NCBI RefSeq assembly: GCF_022662305.1
Contig: NZ_JAKNQH010000005.1
Location: 327,650 to 391,649, forward strand
Source of the DNA: Sphingomonas sp. BAUL-RG-20F-R05-02
GTDB taxonomy: Bacteria; Pseudomonadota; Alphaproteobacteria; Sphingomonadales; Sphingomonadaceae
Direction: 5' to 3'
DNA: 64,000 nucleotides
Made by a program: the position numbers and the translations under genes. Below, piece by piece: positions 1 to 9,290 of this stretch (positions are counted from its first letter, which is position 1; each line of letters begins with the position of its first letter). The notes under the pieces are model-generated. The model worked only from the letters and a program-made list of their open reading frames with translations. It ran no database searches and was not told the origin of the DNA.

Positions 1-130
1 AAGGGGTATATTCGAAGATCGCCTCGGACCCCGCTTCGGTCTCGATACGTTCAAATTCCGCGCAGATCAGGTCGCGCAGATGCTCAAACCAGGTGCGGGC
101 GGCGGTTTGCTGTTCGTCGAGCGGTTGCAT
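1..130 (-). CDS. hemF: Oxygen-dependent coproporphyrinogen III oxidase, N-terminal part
   Basis: Only the first 43 codons are inside the window; the gene runs off the left edge. The ATG is at 130 on the minus strand. The visible residues include ARTWFEHLRDLICAEFE, which is the characteristic N-terminal helix of aerobic HemF, the enzyme that oxidatively decarboxylates coproporphyrinogen III to protoporphyrinogen IX in heme synthesis. It lies 41 bases downstream of trmL on the same strand, and heme supply fits the cytochrome bc1 genes next door. The family call rests on a short stretch, so it is good but not certain. Confidence 0.75.
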   Translation of the reverse strand, partial: MQPLDEQQTAARTWFEHLRDLICAEFERIETEAGSEAIFEYTP

Positions 131-171
131 GACGGTTGCTCTTGCGCGAGACGCCCGCGCAAGTCGAGTGG

Positions 172-633
172 TCAAAACTCGACATCGCCCGGCCAACCAT
201 CCGTCTGCCGCAACGCCTCGCCTAGCGCGATGCCGCACGCCACCGCGAGGTTGAGCGAGCGCATGCCGGCGCCAAGCGGGATGCGGATGCGCGCGTCGGC
301 GCGATCGTGCACGGGCTGCGGCACGCCGCTGCCCTCCGACCCGAACAGCAAGGTGTCGCCCGCGTCGAAGCTGGCCGCATCAAGCCGGGTGCCGCCGCGT
401 GTCGTCAGCAGCACCAGACGTGACGGTGCCGTGCCGACAAAAGCGGACCAGTCGATATGACGACGCACTTCGGCAACGCGCGCATAGTCCATGCCCGCCC
501 GCGCCAGCGCCCGATCGCCATACGCGAAGCCCATCGGCTCGATCAGATCGACCGCGACGCCGAAACACGCTGCCATGCGCAGGATAGTGCCAACATTGCC
601 GGCGATTTCGGGCTGGTACAAAGCGATCCGCAT
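172..633 (-). CDS. trmL: tRNA (cytidine(34)-2'-O)-methyltransferase
   Basis: A 153-residue SPOUT-superfamily methyltransferase of the TrmL (YibK) type, the usual length of this single-domain family. It 2'-O-methylates the wobble nucleotide 34 of leucine tRNAs using S-adenosylmethionine. The N-terminal MRIALYQPEIAGNVGTILR is the family signature. The trefoil-knot cofactor loop is visible as LLFGSEGSGVP (about 95-105) and RIPLGAGMRSLNL (about 117-129). It is divergent from the petABC operon and lies upstream of hemF on the same strand. Confidence 0.93.
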   Translation of the reverse strand: MRIALYQPEIAGNVGTILRMAACFGVAVDLIEPMGFAYGDRALARAGMDYARVAEVRRHIDWSAFVGTAPSRLVLLTTRGGTRLDAASFDAGDTLLFGSEGSGVPQPVHDRADARIRIPLGAGMRSLNLAVACGIALGEALRQTDGWPGDVEF

Positions 634-809
634 CGCGCGCCTTTAACAGAGGTAAATTGCTGTTGGCAAAGCGTGCCACCTCCGTCTATCAGATCACTAC
701 CTCCCGTGGGGACGGAGAGGTTCAGGGTGGCAGCGTCTAGCGCGTTTCACCTCAGAAAAGACCCACCGCCGAGGCCGCAACGGTCGACACGGAAGACAAG
801 GGCAGAGAA
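634..809. promoter_or_regulatory. Divergent intergenic region between trmL and petA
   Basis: 176 bases hold the promoters for trmL (leftward) and the bc1 operon (rightward). I cannot place convincing -35/-10 boxes. The segment contains a nested imperfect inverted repeat: GCCACC and TCCGTC near 675-690 are mirrored by GACGGA and GGTGGC near 712-740. This could form a leader hairpin in the petA message. The petA start is preceded by a modest AGAG Shine-Dalgarno sequence. Confidence 0.35.
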
Positions 810-1394
810 ATGGCGACACTCGATCATGCCGTGCCACCCGGAGAGGACCCCGCCCCGTACCACGAGGGCGAAGACGATCCGCGCCGGCGCGACTTCATCA
901 ACATCGCGGCGGTGGCCTGGGCCGGCGTCGGCGGCGCGATCGTGGTGCTGCCGCTCATCAACCAGATGAGTCCGTCGGCGGACGTGCTGGCGCAATCCAC
1001 CACCGAGGTCGATCTGTCGAAGATCGAGGCCGGGCAGGGCGTCGTCACCAGCTTCCGCAAGCAGCCGCTGTTCGTGCGCCACCTCACCCCCAAGGAAATC
1101 GAGGAGGCGAATGCCGTCCAGCTCAGCGAACTGCGCGACCCGCAGACACTGGCGGAGCGTACCAAGCCCGGCAAGGCCAACTGGCTGATCACACTCGGCG
1201 TTTGCACGCATCTCGGCTGCATCCCGCTCGGCATTCACGAGGGCGAGAACCGCGGCCAGTTCGGCGGCTATTTCTGCCCGTGCCACGGCTCGCAATACGA
1301 TACCGCCGCGCGCATCCGCAAAGGCCCGGCGCCGAAGAACCTGGCCGTGCCGCCATACACCTTCTCGTCGGACACGACGGTCACCGTCGGTTGA
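810..1394 (+). CDS. petA: Ubiquinol-cytochrome c reductase iron-sulfur (Rieske) subunit
   Basis: 194 residues, the Rieske subunit of the cytochrome bc1 complex, which takes electrons from ubiquinol and passes them to cytochrome c1. A twin-arginine motif RRRDFI (about 25-30) precedes a single transmembrane helix (about 33-52), as expected for a Tat-exported, N-terminally anchored Rieske protein. The 2Fe-2S ligands are visible in CTHLGC (Cys132, His134) and CPCHG (Cys156, His159), with the disulfide pair Cys137/Cys158. It is first gene of petA-petB-petC, 12 bases ahead of petB. Confidence 0.97.
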   Translation: MATLDHAVPPGEDPAPYHEGEDDPRRRDFINIAAVAWAGVGGAIVVLPLINQMSPSADVLAQSTTEVDLSKIEAGQGVVTSFRKQPLFVRHLTPKEIEEANAVQLSELRDPQTLAERTKPGKANWLITLGVCTHLGCIPLGIHEGENRGQFGGYFCPCHGSQYDTAARIRKGPAPKNLAVPPYTFSSDTTVTVG

Positions 1395-1406
1395 GGATGC
1401 ACTGAG

Positions 1407-2711
1407 ATGAGCTTTCCCTGGGCCAAGCATTACGAACCGAAATACGGCGTCACCAAATGGGTGGACGAACGGCTGCCATTGCCGCGCCTCGTCTACAATG
1501 CGGTCGGCGCAGGGTATCCGGTGCCGCGCAACCTCAACTATTTCTGGAACTTCGGCGTGCTCGCCGGGGCCGCGCTTGGCATCCAGATCATCACCGGCAT
1601 CGTGCTGGCGATGCATTATGCCGCCAACGGCGGTGTGGCGTTCGATTCGGTCGAACACATCATGCGCGACGTCAACGCCGGCTGGTTCCTGCGCTATGCG
1701 CACGCGAACGGCGCGTCGATGTTCTTCATCGTGGTCTACACCCACATCTTCCGCGGGCTTTACTACGGATCGTACAAGGCGCCGCGCGAGATGGTGTGGC
1801 TCTTGGGCGTCGTCATCTTCCTGCTGATGATGGCGACCGCGTTCATGGGCTACGTGCTGCCGTGGGGGCAGATGAGCTTCTGGGGCGCGCAGGTCATCAC
1901 TGGCTTCTTCTCGGCGATCCCGATCGTCGGCGATACCATCCGCGTGTGGCTGCTCGGCGGTTATGCGCCGGACGATGCCGCGCTCAACCGCTTCTTCTCG
2001 CTGCACTATCTGCTGCCGTTCGTGATCGCGGGCGTGATCGTGCTGCACATCTGGGCGCTGCACATTCCCGGCTCGAACAACCCGACCGGCGTCGACGTGA
2101 AGGGCGAGCAGGATACCGTGCCGTTCCACCCGTATTATACCGCGAAGGACGGCTTCGGGCTGGGCATCTTCCTGGTGGTGTTCGCCGGGTTGATCTTCTT
2201 CGCGCCGAACTATCTCGGCCACCCGGACAATTACATTCCGGCCAATCCGCTCTCCACGCCCGCGCATATCGTGCCGGAATGGTATTTCTGGCCGTTCTAC
2301 GCGATCCTGCGCTCGTTCACGTCGGACTTCATCCTCCCCGCGAAGCTGTGGGGCGTGCTGGCGATGTTCGGGTCGATCGCGCTGCTGTTCTTCCTGCCGT
2401 GGCTGGACAGTTCGCCGGTTCGCTCGACCAATTACCGACCGGTGTACCGCACCTTCTTCTGGATTCTGGTGGCCGACGTGCTGGTGCTGGGCTGGTGCGG
2501 CGGATCGCCGGCGGAGCCGCTCTACGTCATCACGGCGCAGGTCGCGGCGGCCTATTACTTCGCACATTTCCTCGTCATCCTGCCGATCGTGTCGCGGATG
2601 GAGCGTCCGCGCCCACTGCCGACCTCGATCACCGAGGCGGTGCTGGCGAAGCATGGCGGCACCAGCCCGACGAAATCCGCGGTCAGCGGTTCCGTGCTGG
2701 CAGCCGAATAA
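1407..2711 (+). CDS. petB: Cytochrome b subunit of the bc1 complex
   Basis: 434 residues, full length for proteobacterial cytochrome b, the membrane core of complex III that holds the Qo and Qi quinone sites. The bis-histidine heme ligands are apparent at His99, His113, His200 and His214. The Qo-site PEWY motif is at 290-293. Several long hydrophobic helices follow the standard eight-helix pattern. The C-terminal tail (about 405-434) is polar and Ala/Ser-rich. The gene lies between petA and petC in one operon with short spacers. Confidence 0.98.
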   Translation: MSFPWAKHYEPKYGVTKWVDERLPLPRLVYNAVGAGYPVPRNLNYFWNFGVLAGAALGIQIITGIVLAMHYAANGGVAFDSVEHIMRDVNAGWFLRYAHANGASMFFIVVYTHIFRGLYYGSYKAPREMVWLLGVVIFLLMMATAFMGYVLPWGQMSFWGAQVITGFFSAIPIVGDTIRVWLLGGYAPDDAALNRFFSLHYLLPFVIAGVIVLHIWALHIPGSNNPTGVDVKGEQDTVPFHPYYTAKDGFGLGIFLVVFAGLIFFAPNYLGHPDNYIPANPLSTPAHIVPEWYFWPFYAILRSFTSDFILPAKLWGVLAMFGSIALLFFLPWLDSSPVRSTNYRPVYRTFFWILVADVLVLGWCGGSPAEPLYVITAQVAAAYYFAHFLVILPIVSRMERPRPLPTSITEAVLAKHGGTSPTKSAVSGSVLAAE

Positions 2712-2722
2712 GGGGGACGACC

Positions 2723-3574
2723 ATGATTCGCTGGATTTCCGGGATTGTCGGCCTCGGCATCGTCGCCGTGCTGGCCTGGTCGCTGCTCTGGTCGGTCATC
2801 GGTGTCGTCACCGATCCGCCCGCGCCGACCGCCGAACATTACGTCCGCTCGCAGCACCCGCTGCTGAGTGCCGAACCGCCATCGGAGGGTGTGCTCGGCA
2901 AGTTCGATCTGCGTCAGCTTCAGCGTGGCTTCCAGGTCTATAAGGAGGTCTGCTCGGCCTGCCATTCGATCCGGCTGGTGTCGTTCCGCGACCTCAAGAA
3001 GCTTGGCTATGACGATGGTCAGGTGAAGGCGATCGCCGCGGGCTGGCAGATCGAACAGCCGAGCATCAATCCGGACACCGGCGAAGTCGCCACGCGCAAG
3101 AGCATCCCGTCTGACCATTTCCCGCTGGTGTTCGCCAACGACGTGGCCGCACGCGCCGCCAACAACAATGCTGTCCCGCCCGATCTCTCGCTGATGACCA
3201 AGGCGCGGCATGAGGGGCCGGACTATATCTACTCGCTGGTCGGGCATGGCTATGTGAACCAGCCGGCCGATCTGCTTGCCAAGTTCCCCGACGTGAAAAC
3301 GCCGAAGGGCCTGTACTACAACCAGTATTTCGCCAACCTCAACATCGCGATGCCGCCGCCGCTCAAGTCCGACGGACAGGTCCAGTATCTCGACGGGACC
3401 AAGCCGACGGTCGACCAGATGGCGAAGGACGTCGCGGCGTTTCTGACATGGACAGCCGAACCCAATCTCGATACCCGCCACGGCGCCGGCCTGGCCGTGC
3501 TTGGGTTCCTGCTGGTGTTCTGCTTCCTCGCATACGGCGCGTATCAGAATGTCTGGCGTAATGTGAAACACTAG
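2723..3574 (+). CDS. petC: Cytochrome c1
   Basis: 283 residues. The ATG at 2723 follows a GGGGGA ribosome-binding site and begins an N-terminal hydrophobic segment (about 4-30) that acts as export signal or anchor. The covalent heme motif CSACH is at 77-81, the likely axial methionine is Met210 in NIAMPPP, and a C-terminal transmembrane anchor spans about 254-275 with a short cytoplasmic basic tail. This is the c1 subunit that hands electrons to soluble or membrane cytochrome c. A much longer open frame begins inside petB, but its upstream portion is the wrong frame of cytochrome b. apt begins only 4 bases after the stop. Confidence 0.97.
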   Translation: MIRWISGIVGLGIVAVLAWSLLWSVIGVVTDPPAPTAEHYVRSQHPLLSAEPPSEGVLGKFDLRQLQRGFQVYKEVCSACHSIRLVSFRDLKKLGYDDGQVKAIAAGWQIEQPSINPDTGEVATRKSIPSDHFPLVFANDVAARAANNNAVPPDLSLMTKARHEGPDYIYSLVGHGYVNQPADLLAKFPDVKTPKGLYYNQYFANLNIAMPPPLKSDGQVQYLDGTKPTVDQMAKDVAAFLTWTAEPNLDTRHGAGLAVLGFLLVFCFLAYGAYQNVWRNVKH

Positions 3575-3577
3575 AGA

Positions 3578-4120
<543 letters not shown>

Positions 4121-4245
4121 GCTTTCGTCGAGGCTGAGCGTGCGGTGATCAGCATCCGGCGGGGCCGATCCGGCAATCTGCCGTGGCCATCGCGACCAGT
4201 CGGGCAGGTTACCGCAACCCCGTGTTTCGTGGGGGGAACGGATAT

Positions 4246-4270
4246 GGAACTCTGGCGACAATATATCGTT
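4246..4270 (+). promoter_or_regulatory. EcfG-type general stress promoter
   Basis: GGAAC (4246-4250), a 16-base spacer and CGTT (4267-4270) match the GGAAC-N16/17-CGTT consensus of the alphaproteobacterial extracytoplasmic-function sigma factor EcfG exactly. The -10 element lies 57 bases before the start of the glycine-rich lipoprotein at 4328. The match is direct; sigma-factor assignment is inference from the consensus. Confidence 0.7.
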
Positions 4271-4327
4271 GATCCGACATGATGCGCCGCAGGTCTCGCG
4301 GGCACCGCGTCCTGTTGGAGTAAAACC

Positions 4328-4798
4328 ATGCTTTCACGCAAAATCCTGATTGCCGGTCTCGGCCTTGCCGCTGCTGTCGGCCTGTCCGCCTGTGTCGATG
4401 ACGGATATGGCTACGGCGGTGGCGTCGGCTATGTCAGCGACGGCTACGATCCCTATTATGGTGGCTTCAACGCCGATCCATACTGGGGCTGGTACGGCGA
4501 CTATTACTATCCCGGCACCGGCTACTACGTCTATGATCGCAACCGTGGTCGCCATCGGTGGAACGGTGGTCAGCAGAATTACTGGCGCGGGCGTTCGCAG
4601 ACCTGGAACAACGCGCACCGTGATGTACGCCCGATGTGGCGCGACTTCGGTGGCGCACGCGGCGGCGTTCAGGGCGGGCGTGGTCCTGGTGGCGGTGGTT
4701 TCCATGGCGGCGGTGGTCGCGGCCCGGGCGGTGGTGGCTTCCACGGCGGCGGTGGCGGCGGGTTCCACGGCCGTGGCGGTGGCGGTCGCCACCACTGA
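4328..4798 (+). CDS. Glycine-rich, low-complexity lipoprotein of unknown function
   Basis: 156 residues. A signal peptide ends in a lipobox LSAC, with Cys22 the predicted lipidated residue. The next part (about 25-75) is Tyr/Gly/Asp-rich with YGD and YYPG segments. The C-terminal third is made of repeats of GPGGGGFHGGGG type ending RHH, so it is rich in Gly, His and Arg. GGAG precedes the ATG. I do not recognise a catalytic domain; short Tyr/Gly-rich alphaproteobacterial lipoproteins of this kind are generally uncharacterised. The EcfG-like promoter suggests production under general stress. His-rich repeats could bind metal, but that is speculation. Confidence 0.8.
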   Translation: MLSRKILIAGLGLAAAVGLSACVDDGYGYGGGVGYVSDGYDPYYGGFNADPYWGWYGDYYYPGTGYYVYDRNRGRHRWNGGQQNYWRGRSQTWNNAHRDVRPMWRDFGGARGGVQGGRGPGGGGFHGGGGRGPGGGGFHGGGGGGFHGRGGGGRHH

Positions 4799-4852
4799 TC
4801 GACGGGCGGCGGGGCGGTCGTACACACCGCCAGCCTGGCTTACCCAAATCCG

Positions 4853-4888
4853 AAACGGGCGGCGTGTCGATGACACGCCGCCCGTTTT
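4853..4888. terminator. Bidirectional intrinsic terminator
   Basis: A perfect 16-bp stem (4853-4868 with 4872-4887), three-base loop GAT, flanked by AAA on the left and TTTT on the right, so it can terminate both the lipoprotein gene (rightward) and the phosphodiesterase gene (leftward) that converge here. Confidence 0.9.
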
Positions 4889-4891
4889 GTA

Positions 4892-6169
4892 TCACCGTCG
4901 CAGCGCGTCCCGGAACGGCGCATCGTTGCCATCCACCCCCGCAGCGGGCGGCAGCGCCAGCAGATCGCGCAGCAGCGGGTACACATCGACATTGTCGAAC
5001 GCGGCGAGCTTGCCCTTGGGCTTGATCGCAGGGCCGCTGGCGATGAACAGCGCGTTCATTTCCGGCGCCATATTGTCGTAACCATGGTCGCCGCCGGTGC
5101 GCGGCTTGTCGGGCGTCGTCTTGGCGGTTTCCCAGCCCGCATCGGCGAGGCAGAAATACGGCTGGATGCGCGGATTAGCGCCGTAATGGAGCCGCGCCGG
5201 AATGTCCGACTTGCGCCAGCAATGCAGATGCGCGTGCGGCGCGAACAGCGCTTTTTCCAGCGCCGCCTCATGCCCCGGCACCGCCGACAGCGACGCGAAC
5301 GGACCGGTTTCGAACACGCGGTAGTCGGCCGGGTTGGCGATCCGGTCGAGCGCGATGGTACGCTCGCTGCTCGTCGCCGCCATGCCGTGATCCGCGACGA
5401 TGACGAGATTGGCGGGTTGCCCAAGCGCACGCAGCCCATCGGTCAGCCTGCCGATCAGCGCATCGACGTCGGCGACGGCAGCGGTGGTGCGCGCGTCGTC
5501 CGGACCGAACATGTGGCCGGCACTATCGACCGTATCGAAATACAGCGTCACGAAGCGTGGGCGGATCGCGGTCGGCCGGCGCATCCAGTCGAGCACGCCC
5601 TCGACCCGCTGCGCGCCGGTCACCGCCTGGTTGAACTGCATCCAGTCCTCAGGCCGGGTACCGCCTATGGTCGCGCCGTGGCTGTTGGGCTTTACCGCAC
5701 CGCCCCACGCGACGTTCGCGCCGGGCCAGAACATCGTGCCGGTGTGGATGCCGGCCTGTTCGGCATCGACCCAGATCGGCTTGGCCTCGTTCCACCAGAA
5801 TGGATCGTCGGTCGCCATGGTGAAGGTCTCGCCGGGGCGGGCGGCATCCTCCATGCTGTTCGAGACGATGCCGTTGCGATCGGGCCGCAGCCCGGTGACG
5901 AGGGTCCAGTGGTTGGGGAAGGTCTTGGACGGGAAGGCGGGGTGCATCACCGCGCTGATCCCGGCGGCGGCGAGCGCGTTCAGCCGCGGCGTCACGCCGC
6001 GCTGGAGATAGTCGCTGCGAAATCCGTCGATCGAGATGAGGATCGTCACCGGCTGTCGTGCCGCCTCCGTCTGCGCCACCGGCGGCGCGGGTGCGGCGGC
6101 GGGCGGGGTGACACAGGCTTGCAGGCTGGCACACAGCCCGGCGACGACGATTTTGCTATACCAACGCAT
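4892..6169 (-). CDS. Ectonucleotide pyrophosphatase/phosphodiesterase-family lipoprotein
   Basis: 425 residues from the ATG at 6169. The open frame extends further upstream, but only this start gives a signal peptide with a lipobox LQAC (Cys19). It belongs to the alkaline-phosphatase superfamily, type I phosphodiesterase/nucleotide pyrophosphatase. ISIDGFRSDYL carries the first metal-binding Asp, KTFPNH holds the nucleophilic Thr, and FDTVDSAGHMFG, VADHGM and GGDHGYDN supply the remaining zinc ligands. It likely hydrolyses phosphodiester or pyrophosphate bonds of nucleotides or related compounds in the periplasm; substrate cannot be told from sequence. Confidence 0.9.
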   Translation of the reverse strand: MRWYSKIVVAGLCASLQACVTPPAAAPAPPVAQTEAARQPVTILISIDGFRSDYLQRGVTPRLNALAAAGISAVMHPAFPSKTFPNHWTLVTGLRPDRNGIVSNSMEDAARPGETFTMATDDPFWWNEAKPIWVDAEQAGIHTGTMFWPGANVAWGGAVKPNSHGATIGGTRPEDWMQFNQAVTGAQRVEGVLDWMRRPTAIRPRFVTLYFDTVDSAGHMFGPDDARTTAAVADVDALIGRLTDGLRALGQPANLVIVADHGMAATSSERTIALDRIANPADYRVFETGPFASLSAVPGHEAALEKALFAPHAHLHCWRKSDIPARLHYGANPRIQPYFCLADAGWETAKTTPDKPRTGGDHGYDNMAPEMNALFIASGPAIKPKGKLAAFDNVDVYPLLRDLLALPPAAGVDGNDAPFRDALRR

Positions 6170-6213
6170 GGGGCGCCCTCTGCGCCCGCTTCGCGACATC
6201 TTCAAGACAGCGC

Positions 6214-7689
6214 TCATCGTCCGAGCATGAATTTGGCGAACACGCTCGCGCTGACCGGAAAGCGCCCGTACGCGGCGTCGAGAGCGCCCGGTTTGGCATA
6301 GACGCCGAGCGCACCGCCCAGCGCGACGCCGGTGTCGCGGGTGAGGCGCAGGCGGTGCGCATAGCCGGCTTCGAACAGGCTGATGCGGTATTTCGCGCCA
6401 TGCAGCGGATCGAGCAGATCGGGAAACAGTTCGTCGTTGGCGACATTCTCGATGCGGCCGAACACCGTCTCGCGAGGCGCGAAATCCCAGTTTAGCTCGC
6501 CGAGAAACGCGGTCAGCGTGCGGCCGGGTAGCTTGTTCTTGGCGGAAAAGGCGGCGAGCGCAGAGAGGCCACCACCGGCATATTGCACGCTGGCGGTGGT
6601 GCGCGCCTCGTTGGTGAAGGGTTCGAGCTGTTCCGGGCTGGTGATGTGGCCATGGCTGACCTGTGCCGACCAATGCGCGCTCGGGTTCCAGGTCGCGCGT
6701 ATGCTCCAGCTATCGAGTCCGGGCGTCTCGATGTTCCAGCGATGCTGGTCCGGCTCACGCCCGCGAAAGCCCGACGCCTCGATCTGCCAGTGTGTTGCCG
6801 CAATGCCGGCGGTGACGACGCCGTAACTGATGTGCGTGCTGTCGAACCAATGGTGCGTGATCGGGCTGAGCGGCTGATACTCGGCGGAGGCGCGGTGCAT
6901 GAACGCCGACGGCCCCAGCGCCGGTTCCGCCACCGGGCCGCCGTAGAGGAACAGGCAGGTGCCGGGCGCGACGTCGCGGTCGATCCGGGCGGACAACTCC
7001 ATGAATAGGTCATGCGGGTGCTGCCGGTCGATCAGGGGATCGCGACCGTTTGCGGTCTCTCCGGTGGCGAACAGATTGGGGTAGCCGCGCGGCCCGATCA
7101 GCGGGTCGAGGCTGAGCATGGTGCGCAGTTGCAGATGCGTCTGCGAGTTCAGATCGTGGCGCGCGCTGAGCATCGCCATCGAGGTGACGAACCCCATGTC
7201 ACGTCCGCGCGGGCCGCCCTGATCGGTATAGGTGGCGAAGGCATAGCCGTGCAGCATCACCATCCAGTCGCCGGTGGCGAGATGCAGGCCGCGCATCATA
7301 CCCTCCGCAGCCGGGTTGCGCGCGGTGCCGGAGCCTTCCGCATAACCGGTGGGTGCCATGACCATGCCGGGCATCGCCGCCATGTCGTGCGGCGGCGCGG
7401 GGGTGTCGGCGGGTGCGAGCTGGGCCGGCATCGCCATGCCGGGCATCGCGGCGGGCGGGCTGGCCGGTGTCGCCATGTCCGGTATCGTCGGCATGGCCGG
7501 CTTCGGGTGCGCAGGCGCGGCGGGCGGCGTGGCTTTGCGGACAGGGGGCTTGCGCCGCACAGCGTGGTGAAGCGGGGCCGCCGGATGCGGCGCGGGCATC
7601 GCCATGCCGGGCATGTGCGGGTCCGTCGCCTGCGCGTGCGCGGCGACGGCGGGAGCGGCAAGCGCCGCGCCGAACAACAGTCGGATCAT
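6214..7689 (-). CDS. Outer-membrane-like protein with Met/His-rich N-terminus (probable copper handling)
   Basis: 491 residues from the ATG at 7689, which gives a clean signal peptide ending AHAQ. The mature N-terminus (about 22-125) is Pro/Ala-rich and carries repeated Met/His clusters: HMPGMAMP, AMPGMAMP, MAAMPGMVM and LHHAV. These resemble the copper-binding Met repeats of CopA/PcoA-type periplasmic proteins. From about 135 on, the sequence is predicted to be beta-rich with alternating aromatic residues, typical of a barrel, and ends with aromatic-hydrophobic KFMLGR. A small Cys/His/Met-rich secreted protein is encoded just upstream on the same strand. The copper role is inferred from composition; I do not recognise a named family. 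Confidence 0.6.
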   Translation of the reverse strand: MIRLLFGAALAAPAVAAHAQATDPHMPGMAMPAPHPAAPLHHAVRRKPPVRKATPPAAPAHPKPAMPTIPDMATPASPPAAMPGMAMPAQLAPADTPAPPHDMAAMPGMVMAPTGYAEGSGTARNPAAEGMMRGLHLATGDWMVMLHGYAFATYTDQGGPRGRDMGFVTSMAMLSARHDLNSQTHLQLRTMLSLDPLIGPRGYPNLFATGETANGRDPLIDRQHPHDLFMELSARIDRDVAPGTCLFLYGGPVAEPALGPSAFMHRASAEYQPLSPITHHWFDSTHISYGVVTAGIAATHWQIEASGFRGREPDQHRWNIETPGLDSWSIRATWNPSAHWSAQVSHGHITSPEQLEPFTNEARTTASVQYAGGGLSALAAFSAKNKLPGRTLTAFLGELNWDFAPRETVFGRIENVANDELFPDLLDPLHGAKYRISLFEAGYAHRLRLTRDTGVALGGALGVYAKPGALDAAYGRFPVSASVFAKFMLGR

Positions 7690-7742
7690 TCTACAGTTCT
7701 CGCGAAAAAGGGAACGGCGGGCGGGTGGCCCGGCGGTTCGCT

Positions 7743-8042
7743 TCAGACGCGAGGTGGCGGCAGCGCCGGCGGGGTGCCGCCGTCTGGATCGAGCCTTGCG
7801 GGTGCAGGCGCGACCGGGAGCGTCGGCGCCACGACCGGTGCGGGGAGCGCGCCGGCGCGCAGCGTTTCGGGCGGGATGCAGCCGAGGCAGGCATGCGCGG
7901 GCATCGCCTCGTGATGCCGCTCGGCGGGCGTGCCGTGCTCTGCTGCCATCGTCATGCCGCCCGCGTCGTGGCACGGCATCGCCGCCGCCGGTTGGCAGCC
8001 GAGCGTGGCGAGCAGGAGGCAGAGGAGCAGGCGCAGCAGCAT
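7743..8042 (-). CDS. Small secreted Cys/Met/His-rich protein
   Basis: 99 residues. A signal peptide ends near CQPAAA; the first cysteine could also be a lipidation site. Next comes a segment with CH, MTM, EH, RHHE and HACLGC, then a Pro/Ala tail. The pattern of a CxxC next to His and Met clusters suggests heavy-metal binding, possibly copper, as in small DUF2946-like proteins, but I cannot assign a family. It is 53 bases upstream of the Met-rich barrel protein on the same strand and probably cotranscribed with it. Confidence 0.6.
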   Translation of the reverse strand: MLLRLLLCLLLATLGCQPAAAMPCHDAGGMTMAAEHGTPAERHHEAMPAHACLGCIPPETLRAGALPAPVVAPTLPVAPAPARLDPDGGTPPALPPPRV

Positions 8043-8063
8043 CGCGCGCTGCTTAGCCGCTTC

Positions 8064-8093
8064 CCGGTATCATGGCCATCGCTACGATACCGG
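8064..8093. repeat. Inverted repeat between ychF and the Cys/Met-rich gene
   Basis: CCGGTATC at 8064-8071 is mirrored by GATACCGG at 8086-8093 with a 14-base loop. It follows the ychF stop and lies just upstream of the 8042 start, both on the minus strand. There is no T-run, so a factor-independent terminator is unlikely; it could be a stabilising 3' hairpin or an operator. Confidence 0.4.
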
Positions 8094-8108
8094 CGAAGGC
8101 GGTATCCG

Positions 8109-9209
8109 TCAGACGTTGAAGCGGAACAGCATCACGTCGCCGTCCTGCACGACATATTCCTTGCCCTCCTGGCGCAGCTTGCCCGCATCGCGCGCGCCGG
8201 TCTCGCCCTTGAAGGCGACGTAATCGGCAAAGGCGATCGTCTCGGCGCGGATGAAGCCGCGTTCGAAATCGGTGTGGATTTCGCCCGCTGCATTCGGAGC
8301 CTTGGCGCCGACATGGACGGTCCACGCGCGCGCTTCCTTGGGGCCGACGGTGAAGAAGGTCAGCAGCTTGAGCAATTTGTACCCGGCGGTGATGACGCGA
8401 GCGAGGCCGGTTTCCTCCAGGCCCAGTTCCGCCAGGAACTCGCCGCGATCCTCCTGCGGCATGGTGGCGATCTCCGCCTCGATCGCGGCGGAGACCACCA
8501 CGGCCTGCGCGCCCTCGGCCGCCGCCTTCTCGAACACGCGCGCGGACAGCGCATTGCCGTTCGCCGCATCGCCCTCGTCGACATTGCAGACGTACAGCAC
8601 CGGCTTGGAGGTGAGCAGCTGCGCCTGCGCGAACACGCGCGCCTCCTCCTCGTCCTTCGGCACGGTCAGCCGCGCGGGCTTGCCCTCGCGCAGCAGGTCG
8701 AGCGCCTGACCCAGCACGGCGACGCCGATCTTGGCCTCCTTGTCGCCCTGCGCCGCCTTTTTGGCGAGGTTCGGTACGCGCTTTTCAAGGCTTTCGAGAT
8801 CGGACAGCATCAGCTCGGTCTCGACCGTCTCGGCATCGGCGATCGGATCAACCTTGCCCTCGACATGGGTCACGTCGCCATCCTCGAAGCAGCGCAGCAC
8901 GTGCACAATCGCATCGACCTCGCGTATGTTGCCGAGGAACTGGTTGCCGAGGCCTTCGCCCTTTGACGCGCCACGCACGAGGCCGGCGATATCGACGAAG
9001 GCAAGCTGCGTCTCGACGATCTTGGCCGATCCGGCGATCTCGGCAAGCTGATACAGCCGCGCATCCGGCACCGCGACGTTGCCGACGTTGGGCTCGATCG
9101 TGCAGAACGGATAGTTCGCCGCCTGCGCCGCCGCGGTCTGCGTCAGCGCGTTGAACAGGGTGGATTTGCCGACGTTCGGCAGGCCCACGATACCACAGCG
9201 GAAACCCAT
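8109..9209 (-). CDS. ychF: Redox-regulated ATPase YchF (Obg-like)
   Basis: 366 residues, normal for YchF/OLA1, a translation-factor-class P-loop NTPase that prefers ATP and associates with ribosomes. The Walker [10 protein letters not shown] is at 8-16, [12 protein letters not shown] follows as the G2 region, and the C-terminal TGS domain (about 280-366) is present. In the usual order for alphaproteobacteria it lies close to pth and rplY on the same strand, here separated by a 2OG-Fe(II) oxygenase gene. Confidence 0.97.
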   Translation of the reverse strand: MGFRCGIVGLPNVGKSTLFNALTQTAAAQAANYPFCTIEPNVGNVAVPDARLYQLAEIAGSAKIVETQLAFVDIAGLVRGASKGEGLGNQFLGNIREVDAIVHVLRCFEDGDVTHVEGKVDPIADAETVETELMLSDLESLEKRVPNLAKKAAQGDKEAKIGVAVLGQALDLLREGKPARLTVPKDEEEARVFAQAQLLTSKPVLYVCNVDEGDAANGNALSARVFEKAAAEGAQAVVVSAAIEAEIATMPQEDRGEFLAELGLEETGLARVITAGYKLLKLLTFFTVGPKEARAWTVHVGAKAPNAAGEIHTDFERGFIRAETIAFADYVAFKGETGARDAGKLRQEGKEYVVQDGDVMLFRFNV

Positions 9210-9290
9210 TTTATCGTCCTTGAATGCTGGTGCGCCGCAGCGGGCGCGCGTTGGTGTCGCCGATAGCGGCTGCGGCGGCGGAAGGCCAGA

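Noticed and set aside
747..2654. 635-codon minus-strand open frame antisense to petA/petB
   Set aside because: Arg/His/Asp-rich shadow translation with no domain pattern, antisense to well-defined bc1 genes.
1457..3574. 705-codon frame that seems to fuse upstream sequence with cytochrome c1
   Set aside because: The part before 2723 is the wrong frame of cytochrome b; the proper start is the ATG at 2723 with GGGGGA upstream.
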